Shown here piece by piece: positions 17,108 to 24,475 of a DNA stretch of 64,000 nt. The stretch is from UBA5796 sp040752455 (GTDB lineage Bacteria > Chloroflexota > Anaerolineae > Anaerolineales > Villigracilaceae). Made by a program: the position numbers and the translations under genes. Where the stretch lies: contig JBMOMN010000008.1 of assembly GCA_049324115.1 (NCBI GenBank), positions 83,445-147,444 of the forward strand, in the 5' to 3' direction. Position 1 is the stretch's first letter. Every line of letters begins with the position of its first letter. The notes beneath the pieces were generated by a model, which did not search any database, had not been told where the DNA came from, and worked only from the letters and a program-made list of their open reading frames with translations.

Positions 17108-17842
17108 ATGCGTGTTTTGGTCATCTCGGATATTCACGCGAACCTGGTCGCCCTGGAGGCTGTGCTGGCGGATACCGGCACGGTGGACGAGGTCTGGTGC
17201 CTGGGCGATACGGTCGGTTACGGCCCGGACCCGAACGGCTGTGTGGAACGCCTGCGCGGCATTCCCAACCTGGGACTGTGCGTGGCGGGCAACCACGATG
17301 CGGCCGTGCTGGGCGACATGCCTTTTGTGGAGTTCAACCACGATGCCCGCCGCTCCCTGGAGTGGCAGCGGGAGGCCCTGACCGGTGAAAACGCGGATTT
17401 CCTGCGTTCATTGCCGACCTCGAAACAGGTCTGCGGCGACGTCACGATTGCCCACGGCAGCCCGCGCGACCCCACCTGGGAATACATCCTGAACACGCTG
17501 GCGGCGCGGCTGAATTTCGAAGCCTTCGATACCGATTTTTGCTTCGTGGGCCATTCGCACGTGCAGAGCATCTTTTATTACAACAAGGAACGCGACCGTA
17601 TCTCGCTGGATGTGCCGCGGGAGGGCAAGCTGATCGAACTCAAACCGCGCACCATCATCAATCCTGGTTCGGTCGGGCAGCCGCGCGACCGCGACCCGCG
17701 CTCGGCCTACGCCATCTACGATTCCGAGTCCCGTACCTGGGAGTCGCGCCGCGTGGTCTACGATATCCCCGCGGTGCAAAGGGAGATCATCGCTGCCGGT
17801 TTGCCCGAACGTCACGCCCTGCGCCTTGCGGAAGGGTGGTGA
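17108..17842 (+). CDS. Calcineurin-like metallophosphoesterase
   Basis: 244 residues from ATG 17108, one nucleotide after the coaBC stop. All metal-binding motifs of the family are present in order: DIHAN, GDTVGYGPDP, GNHD, HGSPRD and GHSHVQ. The length and motifs match the single-domain YfcE/MJ0936-type phosphodiesterases. The natural substrate is unknown; co-transcription with coaBC does not decide it. Confidence 0.88.
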   Translation: MRVLVISDIHANLVALEAVLADTGTVDEVWCLGDTVGYGPDPNGCVERLRGIPNLGLCVAGNHDAAVLGDMPFVEFNHDARRSLEWQREALTGENADFLRSLPTSKQVCGDVTIAHGSPRDPTWEYILNTLAARLNFEAFDTDFCFVGHSHVQSIFYYNKERDRISLDVPREGKLIELKPRTIINPGSVGQPRDRDPRSAYAIYDSESRTWESRRVVYDIPAVQREIIAAGLPERHALRLAEGW

Positions 17843-17916
17843 GGTCGGAACATTTCCCCGGCCCTGGGCGTCAGGGGGATGCAAATCACCTTACGCCCCT
17901 TGAAGAGGAGAATCCC

Positions 17917-18870
17917 ATGAAACGCACAGTCTACGTCTTTATTCTGTTCGCCCTGTTATTGAGCGCCTGCGGTGCTGCGAGCACCCCCGCCCCCGATGTC
18001 TATCTGTTTGATGCTGGCGGCGGTTCGGACGGGGTCTATGAAGAACGCCAGGCCATGCCCGAGGCCCCGGCAGTGCCTGCCCCGATGGAAGCGCCCATGG
18101 ACGAGAGCGATTCCGCCCTGCCGGATGCGCAGGAACGCCTCGTGATCCAGAACGCCGACCTGGCCGTCGTCGTGGCCGACCCGAAGGCCAAGATGGCGCA
18201 GATCACCCAACTGGCCGAGAGCCTGGGCGGGTACGTCGTTTCGACCTACATGTATATGACGACCGCTCCCAACGGTGCCGAAGTGCCCGAAGGCTCGGTG
18301 ACGGTGCGCGTCCCGGCGGAGAAGCTGGAAGAAGTGCTGGAGCAGATCAAAGCCGACGCCATCGAGGTCCAGTCCGAGAACCGCTCCGGGCAGGACGTGA
18401 CCGCCGAATACGTGGACCTGGCTTCCCGTCTAAAGACGCATGAGCAGGCTGCGGAGCAGTTGAGTGAAATCCTGAGCCAGAAAACCGAATCCGCTGAGGT
18501 CCTGGATGTCTTCAACCAATTGGTCTACCATCGTGAGCAGATCGAACTCATCAAGGGCCAGATGAAATATTACGAGGAAGCCGCGGCCCTGTCGGCGGTC
18601 AGCGTGCGCTTGATCGCCGAAGAAGCGATCCAGCCGCTGGAGATCGGCGGGTGGAAGCCCCAGGGCGCAGCCCGAGACGCCATCCAGAGGCTGATCTACT
18701 TCCTGCAGGATTTCGTGGATTTCGCGATCCGGTTCTTCCTGTACTACCTGTGGGTGATCCTGCTGGCGGTTGCCCTGCCCGTCTACCTGGTCTTCCTGGG
18801 CGTGCGGGCTGTGGTGCGCCGCAGGCGCAAATCGAAGAAGGTGGTCGCTGCCCCGCCGCCGCAGGAGTGA
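17917..18870 (+). CDS. DUF4349 lipoprotein with C-terminal membrane anchor
   Basis: 317 residues. ATG 17917 follows AAGAGGAGAATCCC. The signal peptide ends in LLSAC (Cys18), so the N-terminus should be lipid-modified. A low-complexity acidic and proline linker follows. From about residue 75 the DUF4349 pattern appears: ADLAVVVADP, SLGGYVVS, GSVTVRVPAEKL, ENRSGQDVTAEYVDLASRL and a coiled region. A membrane helix (about 270-300) and a basic tail end the protein. Family members are cell-envelope proteins of unknown function. A strong terminator follows. Confidence 0.85.
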   Translation: MKRTVYVFILFALLLSACGAASTPAPDVYLFDAGGGSDGVYEERQAMPEAPAVPAPMEAPMDESDSALPDAQERLVIQNADLAVVVADPKAKMAQITQLAESLGGYVVSTYMYMTTAPNGAEVPEGSVTVRVPAEKLEEVLEQIKADAIEVQSENRSGQDVTAEYVDLASRLKTHEQAAEQLSEILSQKTESAEVLDVFNQLVYHREQIELIKGQMKYYEEAAALSAVSVRLIAEEAIQPLEIGGWKPQGAARDAIQRLIYFLQDFVDFAIRFFLYYLWVILLAVALPVYLVFLGVRAVVRRRRKSKKVVAAPPPQE

Positions 18871-18890
18871 TCCTCCGACAATAACCCCAG

Positions 18891-18923
18891 CCCCTGGAGA
18901 TCAAGAGACCTCCAGGGGTTTTT
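18891..18923 (+). terminator. Intrinsic terminator after the DUF4349 gene
   Basis: CCCCTGGAG (18891-18899) and CTCCAGGGG (18910-18918) form a 9-bp stem followed by TTTTT. Confidence 0.9.
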
Positions 18924-19518
18924 CTGTATTTGGTGGGATATACCGGCAGGGGCGACCCGCAGGCGCCAAAAAACCCGACTTTTGGAAAACGTAAAGGAAC
19001 CCCAAGATTCCCCCCATGTTTCATCGGGAACTTTAAGAAATTCGGCTCTTCAGGATCAAGTGGGGTGGAAACCCGTTTTACCACAGAGCGCACTGAGAGC
19101 ACGGAGATTTTAAAAGGCGGCTCTCCCGTTTTTGACGGGAAAAACCTTTTAAAACACGAAGGAACACCAAGTCAACGAAGGAAAATCTTTACGGCAAGGC
19201 GCTTTTTTCCCTTTGAGAGCCTTCGTGTGACTTTGTGTTTAGGCTCTTTCCCGTTTGTTACGGAAGAGCCTAAAAGGTTTTCTCTGTAGACTCTGTGACC
19301 TCAATGGTGAATAAATGGGCGACCCCACCAAATACCAGAGAGCCAGAAATTCTTTGCGCTCTTCCCTGGCACCGCCCGCCATGACAGTCCCCGAAGCGCA
19401 GCGGAGCGGGACTACAGTCCCCGAAGCGCAGCGGAGCGGGAGGGCAGGTGCGCGGCCTTCGCGGTGAAAAAGGTTTTGGCAGTAGAGTCTGCCATACAAA
19501 AGGTATAATTCCGGCGGT
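18924..19518. other. Repeat-filled gap before rsmG
   Basis: Nothing in it looks like a gene. It holds CTTCGTG-type palindromic sequence (about 19078-19268), with CACGAAGGAACACC facing CCTTCGTGTGACTTTG, and a partial family C element (19338-19446). Inside the latter a 30-bp unit (ACAGTCCCCGAAGCGCAGCG...) is tandemly doubled at 19384-19413 and 19414-19443. A TATAAT-like element (GTATAATT) lies just before rsmG. Confidence 0.7.
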
Positions 19519-20229
19519 ATGGAAAAACTCGCCCGCGAAGCCCAGCAGCTCTTCGGCGTCCACCTGACCGGACGCCAGACCATTGCCCTGCTCACCTACG
19601 AGCGCGAACTTTTGGAATGGAACCAGAGATACAACCTGACCGCCATCCGCGACGAGGAGGGCATCCGCACCAAACATTTCCTCGACTCGTTCTCCTGCAT
19701 CCAGGCCTGGAAGGCCAGCCCACCCCTCCGGCTGGTGGACGTGGGCAGCGGGGCGGGATTCCCCGGCCTGCCGCTCAAGATCCTCTACCCCTCGGTGCAG
19801 GTGACGCTGGTCGAGTCGGTCGGCAAAAAAGTCACTTTCCTCCATCATATCGTCAAGACCCTCAACCTGGAGGGCGTGGAAGTTATCAAGGCCCGCGCCG
19901 AAGAACTGGGACAGATGCCGGCCTACCGCGAGAAATACGATTGGGCCGTGGCCCGGGCCGTGGCCAACCTGCGGGTGCTGTCCGAGTACCTGCTGCCGCT
20001 GGTGCGCGTCGGCGGGACGATGCTCTCGCAAAAGGGCGAAAGCGGCCCGGCGGAGGCGCACGCGGCCGAAAAGGCCATCAAACTGCTCGGCGGGCGGGTG
20101 CGCCAGTTGCTGCCGGTCACGCTGCCGGGGGTCGTCGAGGAGCGCTACCTCGTGCTGGTGGATAAGGTGGCAGCCACGCCTCCGGCTTTCCCGCGCAAGC
20201 CCGGGGTCCCGACCAAGAACCCGTTGTGA
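19519..20229 (+). CDS. rsmG: 16S rRNA (guanine-N7) methyltransferase RsmG
   Basis: 236 residues. The SAM-binding motif VDVGSGAGFPGLPL (about residues 73-86) and the family motifs WNQRYNLTAI, KHFLDS and DWAVARAVANL identify RsmG (GidB), which methylates G527 of 16S rRNA. Length fits the family. The C-terminal tail is lysine/proline rich. The next gene begins about 50 nt downstream. There is no mnmG or parAB nearby, unlike in many bacteria. Confidence 0.95.
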   Translation: MEKLAREAQQLFGVHLTGRQTIALLTYERELLEWNQRYNLTAIRDEEGIRTKHFLDSFSCIQAWKASPPLRLVDVGSGAGFPGLPLKILYPSVQVTLVESVGKKVTFLHHIVKTLNLEGVEVIKARAEELGQMPAYREKYDWAVARAVANLRVLSEYLLPLVRVGGTMLSQKGESGPAEAHAAEKAIKLLGGRVRQLLPVTLPGVVEERYLVLVDKVAATPPAFPRKPGVPTKNPL

Positions 20230-20277
20230 TTGCCCGCCTATCATCAAAACACTTTCATCACGCCAGGTAAATCCCCC

Positions 20278-21084
20278 ATGTTCGATTTCGCCAACGCCCC
20301 TTTTGCTTTCCTCGACCTGAAAACCACCGGACTTTCAGCCTGGTTCGGCGACCGCATCTGTGAAGTGGGGATCGTCCTGTGCGAAGGACGGCGCATCAAG
20401 GACACCTTCCAGACCCTGGTGGACCCGCAGCGCCCGCTCTCCCCGGCGGCGGCCCGCGCCAACCGCTTCACCGACCGGGACCTGGGGCTGGCTCCCCGTT
20501 TCGAGGAGGTCGCCGGCCCCCTGAAATCCTGGCTGGCCGAGACGGTCGTCGTCACCCACAACGCCCGCTTCGACCTGCAATTCCTCGACAGCGAGTTCCG
20601 CCGCCTGGGGCACGAACTCCAGATCCCCAATTTGATAGACACCCTGACCCTGGCGCGGGGCTATTTCGACGCCCCCTCCTACAGCCTGGAGGCCCTGGCC
20701 GAGGGCCTGCAAATCTCCAAAATGGGGGACCGGCGGGCCTTCCCCGACGCGCTCAAGCTGCGGGCGGTCTTCTTCGAACTGGCCTCGCAACTGGCCTCGA
20801 ACGGCAGCCGCCTCGACGACTTCATCGGCATCTACAACTCCCCGGCCTGGCCCAGCGACGGCATCCACCTGCCCGCCGGCCTGGAAGAAGCCTTCAGCCG
20901 GGGCCGGCGGCTGCGCATCACCTACGTGGACGGCGGCGGCGAGCAGACCGTCCGCCAGGTGGACCCGCTCCAGGTGATCGGCCTCTCGGACTACCTCTAC
21001 CTGCGGGCCTTCTGCCACCTGCGCGGCGAAGAGCGCACCTTCCGCCTCGACCGCATCCTCGACATCGAACCGGCGGCCGTGTGA
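20278..21084 (+). CDS. Exonuclease-fold (DnaQ-like) protein fused to a WYL domain, catalytic residues altered
   Basis: 268 residues from ATG 20278; a TTG at 20230 is an alternative start. Residues 5-170 follow the DEDDh exonuclease fold: FAFLDLKTTGLS in place of xxDxETTG, HNARFDLQFLD for Exo II, and GDRRAFPDALK in place of HRAxxDA. Thus the catalytic Glu of motif I is Lys and the Exo III His is Arg, which predicts loss or strong change of nuclease activity. Residues 205-265 resemble a WYL domain: RRLRITYVDGGGEQTVRQVDP, YLYLRAFCHLRGEERTFRLDRI. WYL domains bind ligands or nucleic acid in regulators. It overlaps the next gene by 4 nt. Confidence 0.8.
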   Translation: MFDFANAPFAFLDLKTTGLSAWFGDRICEVGIVLCEGRRIKDTFQTLVDPQRPLSPAAARANRFTDRDLGLAPRFEEVAGPLKSWLAETVVVTHNARFDLQFLDSEFRRLGHELQIPNLIDTLTLARGYFDAPSYSLEALAEGLQISKMGDRRAFPDALKLRAVFFELASQLASNGSRLDDFIGIYNSPAWPSDGIHLPAGLEEAFSRGRRLRITYVDGGGEQTVRQVDPLQVIGLSDYLYLRAFCHLRGEERTFRLDRILDIEPAAV

Positions 21085-21887
21085 TCCACCTGCGCTCGCT
21101 CGCCCGCCGAGACTGGCCCGAACGCCTGGATGCGGATTTCCCGTTCAACGTGCCGGTCATCCGCGCCCTGGACGAGATCCGCTTCGACGCCCCGGTCACG
21201 TTCCTGGTGGGGGAGAACGGATCGGGGAAGTCCACCCTGCTGGAAGCCCTGGCCTGCGCGGTCGGATCGGTCACCGTCGGCAGCGAAAGCGTCACCACGG
21301 ACCCGTCGCTGGCTCCGCTTCGAGAGCTGGCCCGCCACCTGAAATTGACCTGGGCCAAACGCACCCGGCGCGGCTTCTTCCTGCGGGCCGAGGACTTCTT
21401 CGGCTTTGCCAGATCCCAGGCCAAAATCCGGGCCGAGATGCAGGCCGAACTCAAGCGCGTGGACGAAGAGTACAAAGACCGCTCCGAGACCGCCAAAGGC
21501 TTCGCCCGAATGCCCTTCGCAGGCGAGTTGCAGGCCATGAGGTCCCGCTACGGAGAGGGGCTGGAGGCCCACTCGCACGGCGAGAGCTTCCTGGCCCTCT
21601 TCCAATCCCGCTTCGTCCCCGACGGCCTCTACCTGCTCGACGAACCCGAAGCGCCGCTCTCGCCCATCCGCCAGTTGGGCTTCCTCTCCCTGCTCAAGGA
21701 CATGCTGGACCGCAACGCCCAGTTCATCATTGCCACCCATTCGCCGATCATCATGGCCTACCCTGAGGCGACGATCCTGCATTTCGACGGGGGAACGATC
21801 ACGCAGGTGGACTACGAGGGTTTGGAGCACGTCACCCTGACGCGGGCCTTCCTGAACAACCCCGAAGCCTTCCTGCGGCACATTTGA
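21081..21887 (+). CDS. AAA ATPase of the SMC/ABC-like (AAA_15/21) type
   Basis: 268 residues from GTG 21081, overlapping the preceding stop in GTGA, so translation is coupled. Walker A is GENGSGKST (about residues 44-52), the signature-like motif HSHGESFLALF (about 170-180), Walker B YLLDEPEAPLS (about 191-201), and the H-loop IIATHSP. This matches predicted stand-alone ATPases used in DNA repair, old-type nucleases or defence. Pairing with the exonuclease-like/WYL protein makes a two-gene unit of unknown role. Confidence 0.85.
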   Translation: MIHLRSLARRDWPERLDADFPFNVPVIRALDEIRFDAPVTFLVGENGSGKSTLLEALACAVGSVTVGSESVTTDPSLAPLRELARHLKLTWAKRTRRGFFLRAEDFFGFARSQAKIRAEMQAELKRVDEEYKDRSETAKGFARMPFAGELQAMRSRYGEGLEAHSHGESFLALFQSRFVPDGLYLLDEPEAPLSPIRQLGFLSLLKDMLDRNAQFIIATHSPIIMAYPEATILHFDGGTITQVDYEGLEHVTLTRAFLNNPEAFLRHI

Positions 21888-22024
21888 CCTTCGATCTCCA
21901 ACCCGGCCAACGAATACACCGTTTTCCACGGCTTCGCGGTTCGATCCCATCGCCAGCTAACGAAACCACACTCTGCGGGGAAACTATCGAAATGAGCTTC
22001 AAGCAAATAATCATTGAAATATGG

Positions 22025-22039
22025 TTAGCATTGTGCTAA
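22025..22039 (+). promoter_or_regulatory. Candidate operator of the toxin-antitoxin pair
   Basis: TTAGCA TTG TGCTAA is a perfect 6-bp-arm palindrome 10 nt before the GTG of the toxin gene, overlapping a -10-like TGCTAAAAT. Autoregulation by the HTH antitoxin is the usual pattern, so this is the probable operator. Confidence 0.6.
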
Positions 22040-22048
22040 AATCAGGGC

Positions 22049-22306
22049 GTGTATAAGGTCATATTCACCGCTCAAGCTGCCAAAACCCTGCTCAAAATGC
22101 CTCGGAATACGGCCCAGGCCATTCGAGAAAAACTGGACCAGGTGGCTGCCGACCCGTTTGCTTCCATTCCGAATGCCAAAAAACTCCAGGGCAGGCCAGG
22201 TTATCGCTTGCGGGTTGGCGACTGGCGGGTGATCTACGAAATCAACAGGGACGAAGTTGTGATCATTGTCCTGAAAATTGCCCCCAGGGGCGAGGTGTAC
22301 AGATGA
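22049..22306 (+). CDS. RelE/ParE-family toxin
   Basis: 85 residues from GTG 22049. The family pattern is clear: VIFTAQAAKTLLKMP, DPFASIPNAKKLQGRPGYRLRVGDWRVIYEI and VVIIVLKIAPRGEVY, with the conserved basic residues of mRNA-cleaving RelE toxins. Its stop overlaps the antitoxin start in ATGA. The toxin-first order resembles higBA modules. Confidence 0.9.
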   Translation: MYKVIFTAQAAKTLLKMPRNTAQAIREKLDQVAADPFASIPNAKKLQGRPGYRLRVGDWRVIYEINRDEVVIIVLKIAPRGEVYR

Positions 22307-22686
22307 ACGTGCAGATAATCAAGCAAAACGATAAGCCTGAATGGGCGGTCATTCCCTATGAAACTTACCTGCAACTGGTCGAAAAGGCGGAAATGTTGCA
22401 AGACGTCCAAGACTACGACAGCGTAAAGGCTGCTTTAGAGCGCGGTGACGAAGAATTGATCCCAAGCGAGGTGGTCTACGCCATCCTTGACGGTGAAAAT
22501 GCCATCAAGGTCTGGCGCGAATACCGCGGCCTGTCTCAACAAGAAACGGCCCAAAAAGCAGGGATCAGCGTTCCGTACCTGTCGCAGTTGGAAACCAACA
22601 AACGCAAAGGCTCGCTGGATGTCCTGACAGCCATCGCCAAGGCCCTGCGAGTCTCGCTCGAAAATATCGTTTCTCCGCAGGCATAA
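22303..22686 (+). CDS. XRE-type HTH antitoxin
   Basis: 127 residues from ATG 22303. The N-terminal part (about 1-60) is the toxin-binding segment, with a Phd/RHH-like start (WAVIPYETYLQLVEKAEML). Residues 70-125 form an XRE helix-turn-helix: YRGLSQQETAQKAGISVPYL, then LDVLTAIAKALRVSLENIV. Such antitoxins repress their own operon through palindromes like the one at 22025-22039. Confidence 0.9.
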   Translation: MNVQIIKQNDKPEWAVIPYETYLQLVEKAEMLQDVQDYDSVKAALERGDEELIPSEVVYAILDGENAIKVWREYRGLSQQETAQKAGISVPYLSQLETNKRKGSLDVLTAIAKALRVSLENIVSPQA

Positions 22687-22704
22687 GTTATCGCATTTTG
22701 CCAC

Positions 22705-22733
22705 TTGACACATCTCTCCCTCCGTCATAGAAT
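22705..22733 (+). promoter_or_regulatory. Promoter of the aromatic operon leader
   Basis: TTGACA (22705-22710), 17 nt, TAGAAT (22728-22733), then 10 nt to the leader ATG. The stretch TAGAATAGCGCCCAATATG is identical in the promoter of the argG operon. Confidence 0.8.
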
Positions 22734-22743
22734 AGCGCCCAAT

Positions 22744-22827
22744 ATGACAATTTCTGTCCGCTTCTTTTTTGCCTATTATTTTTACGGCTCCCGGTCCCGG
22801 TTGCCGTTGGCGGCGCTTAAGCGGTAG
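22744..22827 (+). CDS. Phe/Tyr-rich leader peptide of the aromatic operon
   Basis: 27 codons plus TAG. Residues 7-15 read FFFAYYFYG: four Phe and three Tyr codons within eight positions. It is followed 30 nt later by an intrinsic terminator and then by the genes of aromatic synthesis. This is the design of ribosome-mediated attenuation, as in enteric pheL. A possible antiterminator pairs TTGGC-GG-CGCTT (22807-22818) with GAGCG-A-GCCAG (22859-22869), the rising arm of the terminator. A 1:2 hairpin GTTGCC (22800-22805) with GGCGGC (22809-22814) would block it. Near-leaderless translation is expected, because ATG lies only 10 nt from the -10 box. Confidence 0.8.
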   Translation: MTISVRFFFAYYFYGSRSRLPLAALKR

Positions 22828-22857
22828 GCAGAAGAAGACGCATACCCGTTTATCCAG

Positions 22858-22885
22858 AGAGCGAGCCAGGCGGCCCGCTCTTTTT
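22858..22885 (+). terminator. Attenuator terminator of the aromatic operon
   Basis: AGAGCG-A-GCC aggc GGC-C-CGCTCT followed by TTTTT. It lies between the leader ORF and the first structural gene (start 22946), so it must be read through for expression. Confidence 0.85.
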
Positions 22886-22895
22886 GTTTTCCTTG

Positions 22896-22940
22896 CTTCT
22901 CCTCTCCCTTTCAGGGAGAGGTCGGGTGAGGGTCAGGAGG
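22896..22940. repeat. Family A palindrome between attenuator and aroH
   Basis: CTCTCCCTTTCAGGGAGAG with the flank GGTGAGGGTCAGG. The last bases provide the AGGAGG ribosome binding site of the chorismate mutase gene. Confidence 0.75.
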
Positions 22941-22945
22941 CACTT

Positions 22946-23329
22946 ATGGCAATTCGCGGCATCCGCGGCGCGACCACCATCAGCGCAGATGAACCGGAAC
23001 AAGTGTTGTCGGCCACCCAGGAACTGTTGGCGGCCATCCTGTCCGCCAACCCCGGCCTGCGGACGGAGGACGTCGCCTCGGCCCTGTTCACCGTCACCGG
23101 GGACATCGCCTCGGGCTACCCGGCGCTGGCTGCCCGTCAACTCGGCTGGGACCAGGTCCCGATGATGTGCGTCTGTGAAATCCCCGTCCCCGGAAGTTTA
23201 CCCCTCTGCATCCGGGTCCTGGTCCACTGGAACACGGGCATACCGCAAAACGAGATCAAACACGTGTATTTGCGGGAGGCGGCTAAGTTACGGCCGGATT
23301 TAGCGGAAAATGTAAAAAGTAAAACGTAA
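22946..23329 (+). CDS. aroH: Chorismate mutase, AroH type
   Basis: 127 residues from ATG 22946, preceded by AGGAGG. The trimeric AroH family pattern is complete: IRGIRGATTI near the N-terminus, ALFTVTGDIASGYPA, and CEIPVPGSLPLCIRVLVHWN. It converts chorismate to prephenate. It heads an operon of nine enzyme activities for shikimate and tyrosine synthesis. The last residues (NVKSKT) lie in a heptad repeat (AATGTAA/AAAGTAA/AACGTAA), so the native C-terminus may have been replaced. Confidence 0.93.
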   Translation: MAIRGIRGATTISADEPEQVLSATQELLAAILSANPGLRTEDVASALFTVTGDIASGYPALAARQLGWDQVPMMCVCEIPVPGSLPLCIRVLVHWNTGIPQNEIKHVYLREAAKLRPDLAENVKSKT

Positions 23330-23337
23330 ATGCGCAT

Positions 23338-23402
23338 CTTGCGCCTCGCGCAAATCGTCAATCGCCAATCTCTAATCGTCAATCGTAAATCGTAAATCCA
23401 AG
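23338..23402. repeat. Heptad repeat (AATCGTA/AATCGTC words)
   Basis: AATCGTC, AATCGCC, AATCTCT, AATCGTC, AATCGTA, AATCGTA and AATCCAA succeed each other at 7-nt spacing, ending at the ribosome binding site of the next gene. Confidence 0.75.
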
Positions 23403-23412
23403 GAGTCTTCCC

Positions 23413-24468
23413 ATGATGATCATCATGAAACCCACCGCCACACCGCAAGATGTGGAACATGTCATCGAGAAAATCAAATCGGTCGGGCTGGCCGTCCACC
23501 TCTCGCAAGGCGTCGAAACGACCATCATCGGCGCCATCGGCGAGACCCACAGCCTGCCGACCGACACGTTCGAAGTGATGGAAGGAGTCGAAACCGTGCA
23601 GCGCATCACCCAGCCTTACAAACTCGCCTCACGCCAGTTCCACCCGGAGAATTCCATCTTCCCGCTCGACGGGTTCACCGTCGGCGGTGACGAACTGGCC
23701 CTCGTCGCGGGACCCTGCTCGGTCGAGTCCCGCTCGCAGATCCTCGAAACGGCGCACGCCGTCAAGGAAGCCGGGGCCAACGCCCTGCGCGGCGGCGTCT
23801 TCAAGCCGCGTACCTCCCCCTACGCTTTCCAGGGCCTCGGCGAAGAGGGCCTCGAACTGCTCGCCGAAGCCCGCCAGCAGACCGGCCTGCCGGTGGTGGT
23901 CGAGATCATGTCGCAGGTGCAACTGGACGTGATGGTCGAATACGTGGACGTGCTGCAGATCGGCGCCCGCAACATGCAGAACTTCAACCTGCTGCGGGCC
24001 GTCGGCGAAACCCAGACTCCGGTATTGCTCAAACGCGGCCTGTCGGCCTCCATCGAGGAGCTGCTCATGTCCGCCGAATACGTCCTGGCGGGCGGCAACA
24101 AACAGGTCATGCTCTGCGAGCGCGGCATCCGCACCTTCGAGACCGCCACCCGCAACACCACCGACATCAACGCCGTCCCGGTGCTCAAAAGCCTGACCCA
24201 CCTGCCGGTCATCCTCGACCCCAGCCACTCCACCGGCCACTTCGACTACGTGGCCGCCATCGCCCGGGCCGCGGTCGCCGCCGGGGCCGACGGCCTGATC
24301 GTCGAAGTCCACCCCGATCCCGCCCACGCCCTCTCCGACGGACGCCAGTCGCTCAAGCCCGAAAAGTTCGCCGCCATGGTCCGCCAGGTCAGCCAGATCG
24401 CCGAAGTCATGGGCCGCCGCCTCGCCACGGTTTCCCCTCTCCCCGTAAGGGAGAGGGGCCAGGGGTGA
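23413..24468 (+). CDS. aroF: 3-deoxy-7-phosphoheptulonate synthase (DAHP synthase, type I beta)
   Basis: 351 residues. ATG 23413 follows AAGGAGTCTTCCC. Residues 1-80 are the ferredoxin-like regulatory domain (MMIIMKPTATPQDVEHV, GAIGE), as in Thermotoga DAHP synthase where it senses Tyr/Phe. The TIM barrel follows: AGPCSVES, GANALRGGVFKPRTSPYAFQG, LQIGARNMQNF, LLKRG, LCERGIRTFE and DPSHSTG. It condenses PEP and erythrose-4-phosphate, the first shikimate step. The C-terminal tail SPLPVRERGQG is encoded by a family A repeat. The next gene starts 7 nt later. Confidence 0.95.
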   Translation: MMIIMKPTATPQDVEHVIEKIKSVGLAVHLSQGVETTIIGAIGETHSLPTDTFEVMEGVETVQRITQPYKLASRQFHPENSIFPLDGFTVGGDELALVAGPCSVESRSQILETAHAVKEAGANALRGGVFKPRTSPYAFQGLGEEGLELLAEARQQTGLPVVVEIMSQVQLDVMVEYVDVLQIGARNMQNFNLLRAVGETQTPVLLKRGLSASIEELLMSAEYVLAGGNKQVMLCERGIRTFETATRNTTDINAVPVLKSLTHLPVILDPSHSTGHFDYVAAIARAAVAAGADGLIVEVHPDPAHALSDGRQSLKPEKFAAMVRQVSQIAEVMGRRLATVSPLPVRERGQG

Positions 24469-24474
24469 GGGCAC
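24431..24474. repeat. Family A palindrome forming the 3' end of the DAHP synthase gene
   Basis: CCCCTCTCCC-CGTAA-GGGAGAGGGG followed by CCAGGGGTGAGGG, containing the TGA stop of the upstream gene and ending at the start of tyrA. Confidence 0.85.
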
Positions 24475-24475
24475 G

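Noticed and set aside
20379..21080. 5' extension of the ATPase frame across the exonuclease/WYL gene
   Set aside because: The extended part is Pro/Arg-rich out-of-frame translation; GTG 21081 starts the recognisable ATPase and overlaps the upstream stop by 4 nt.
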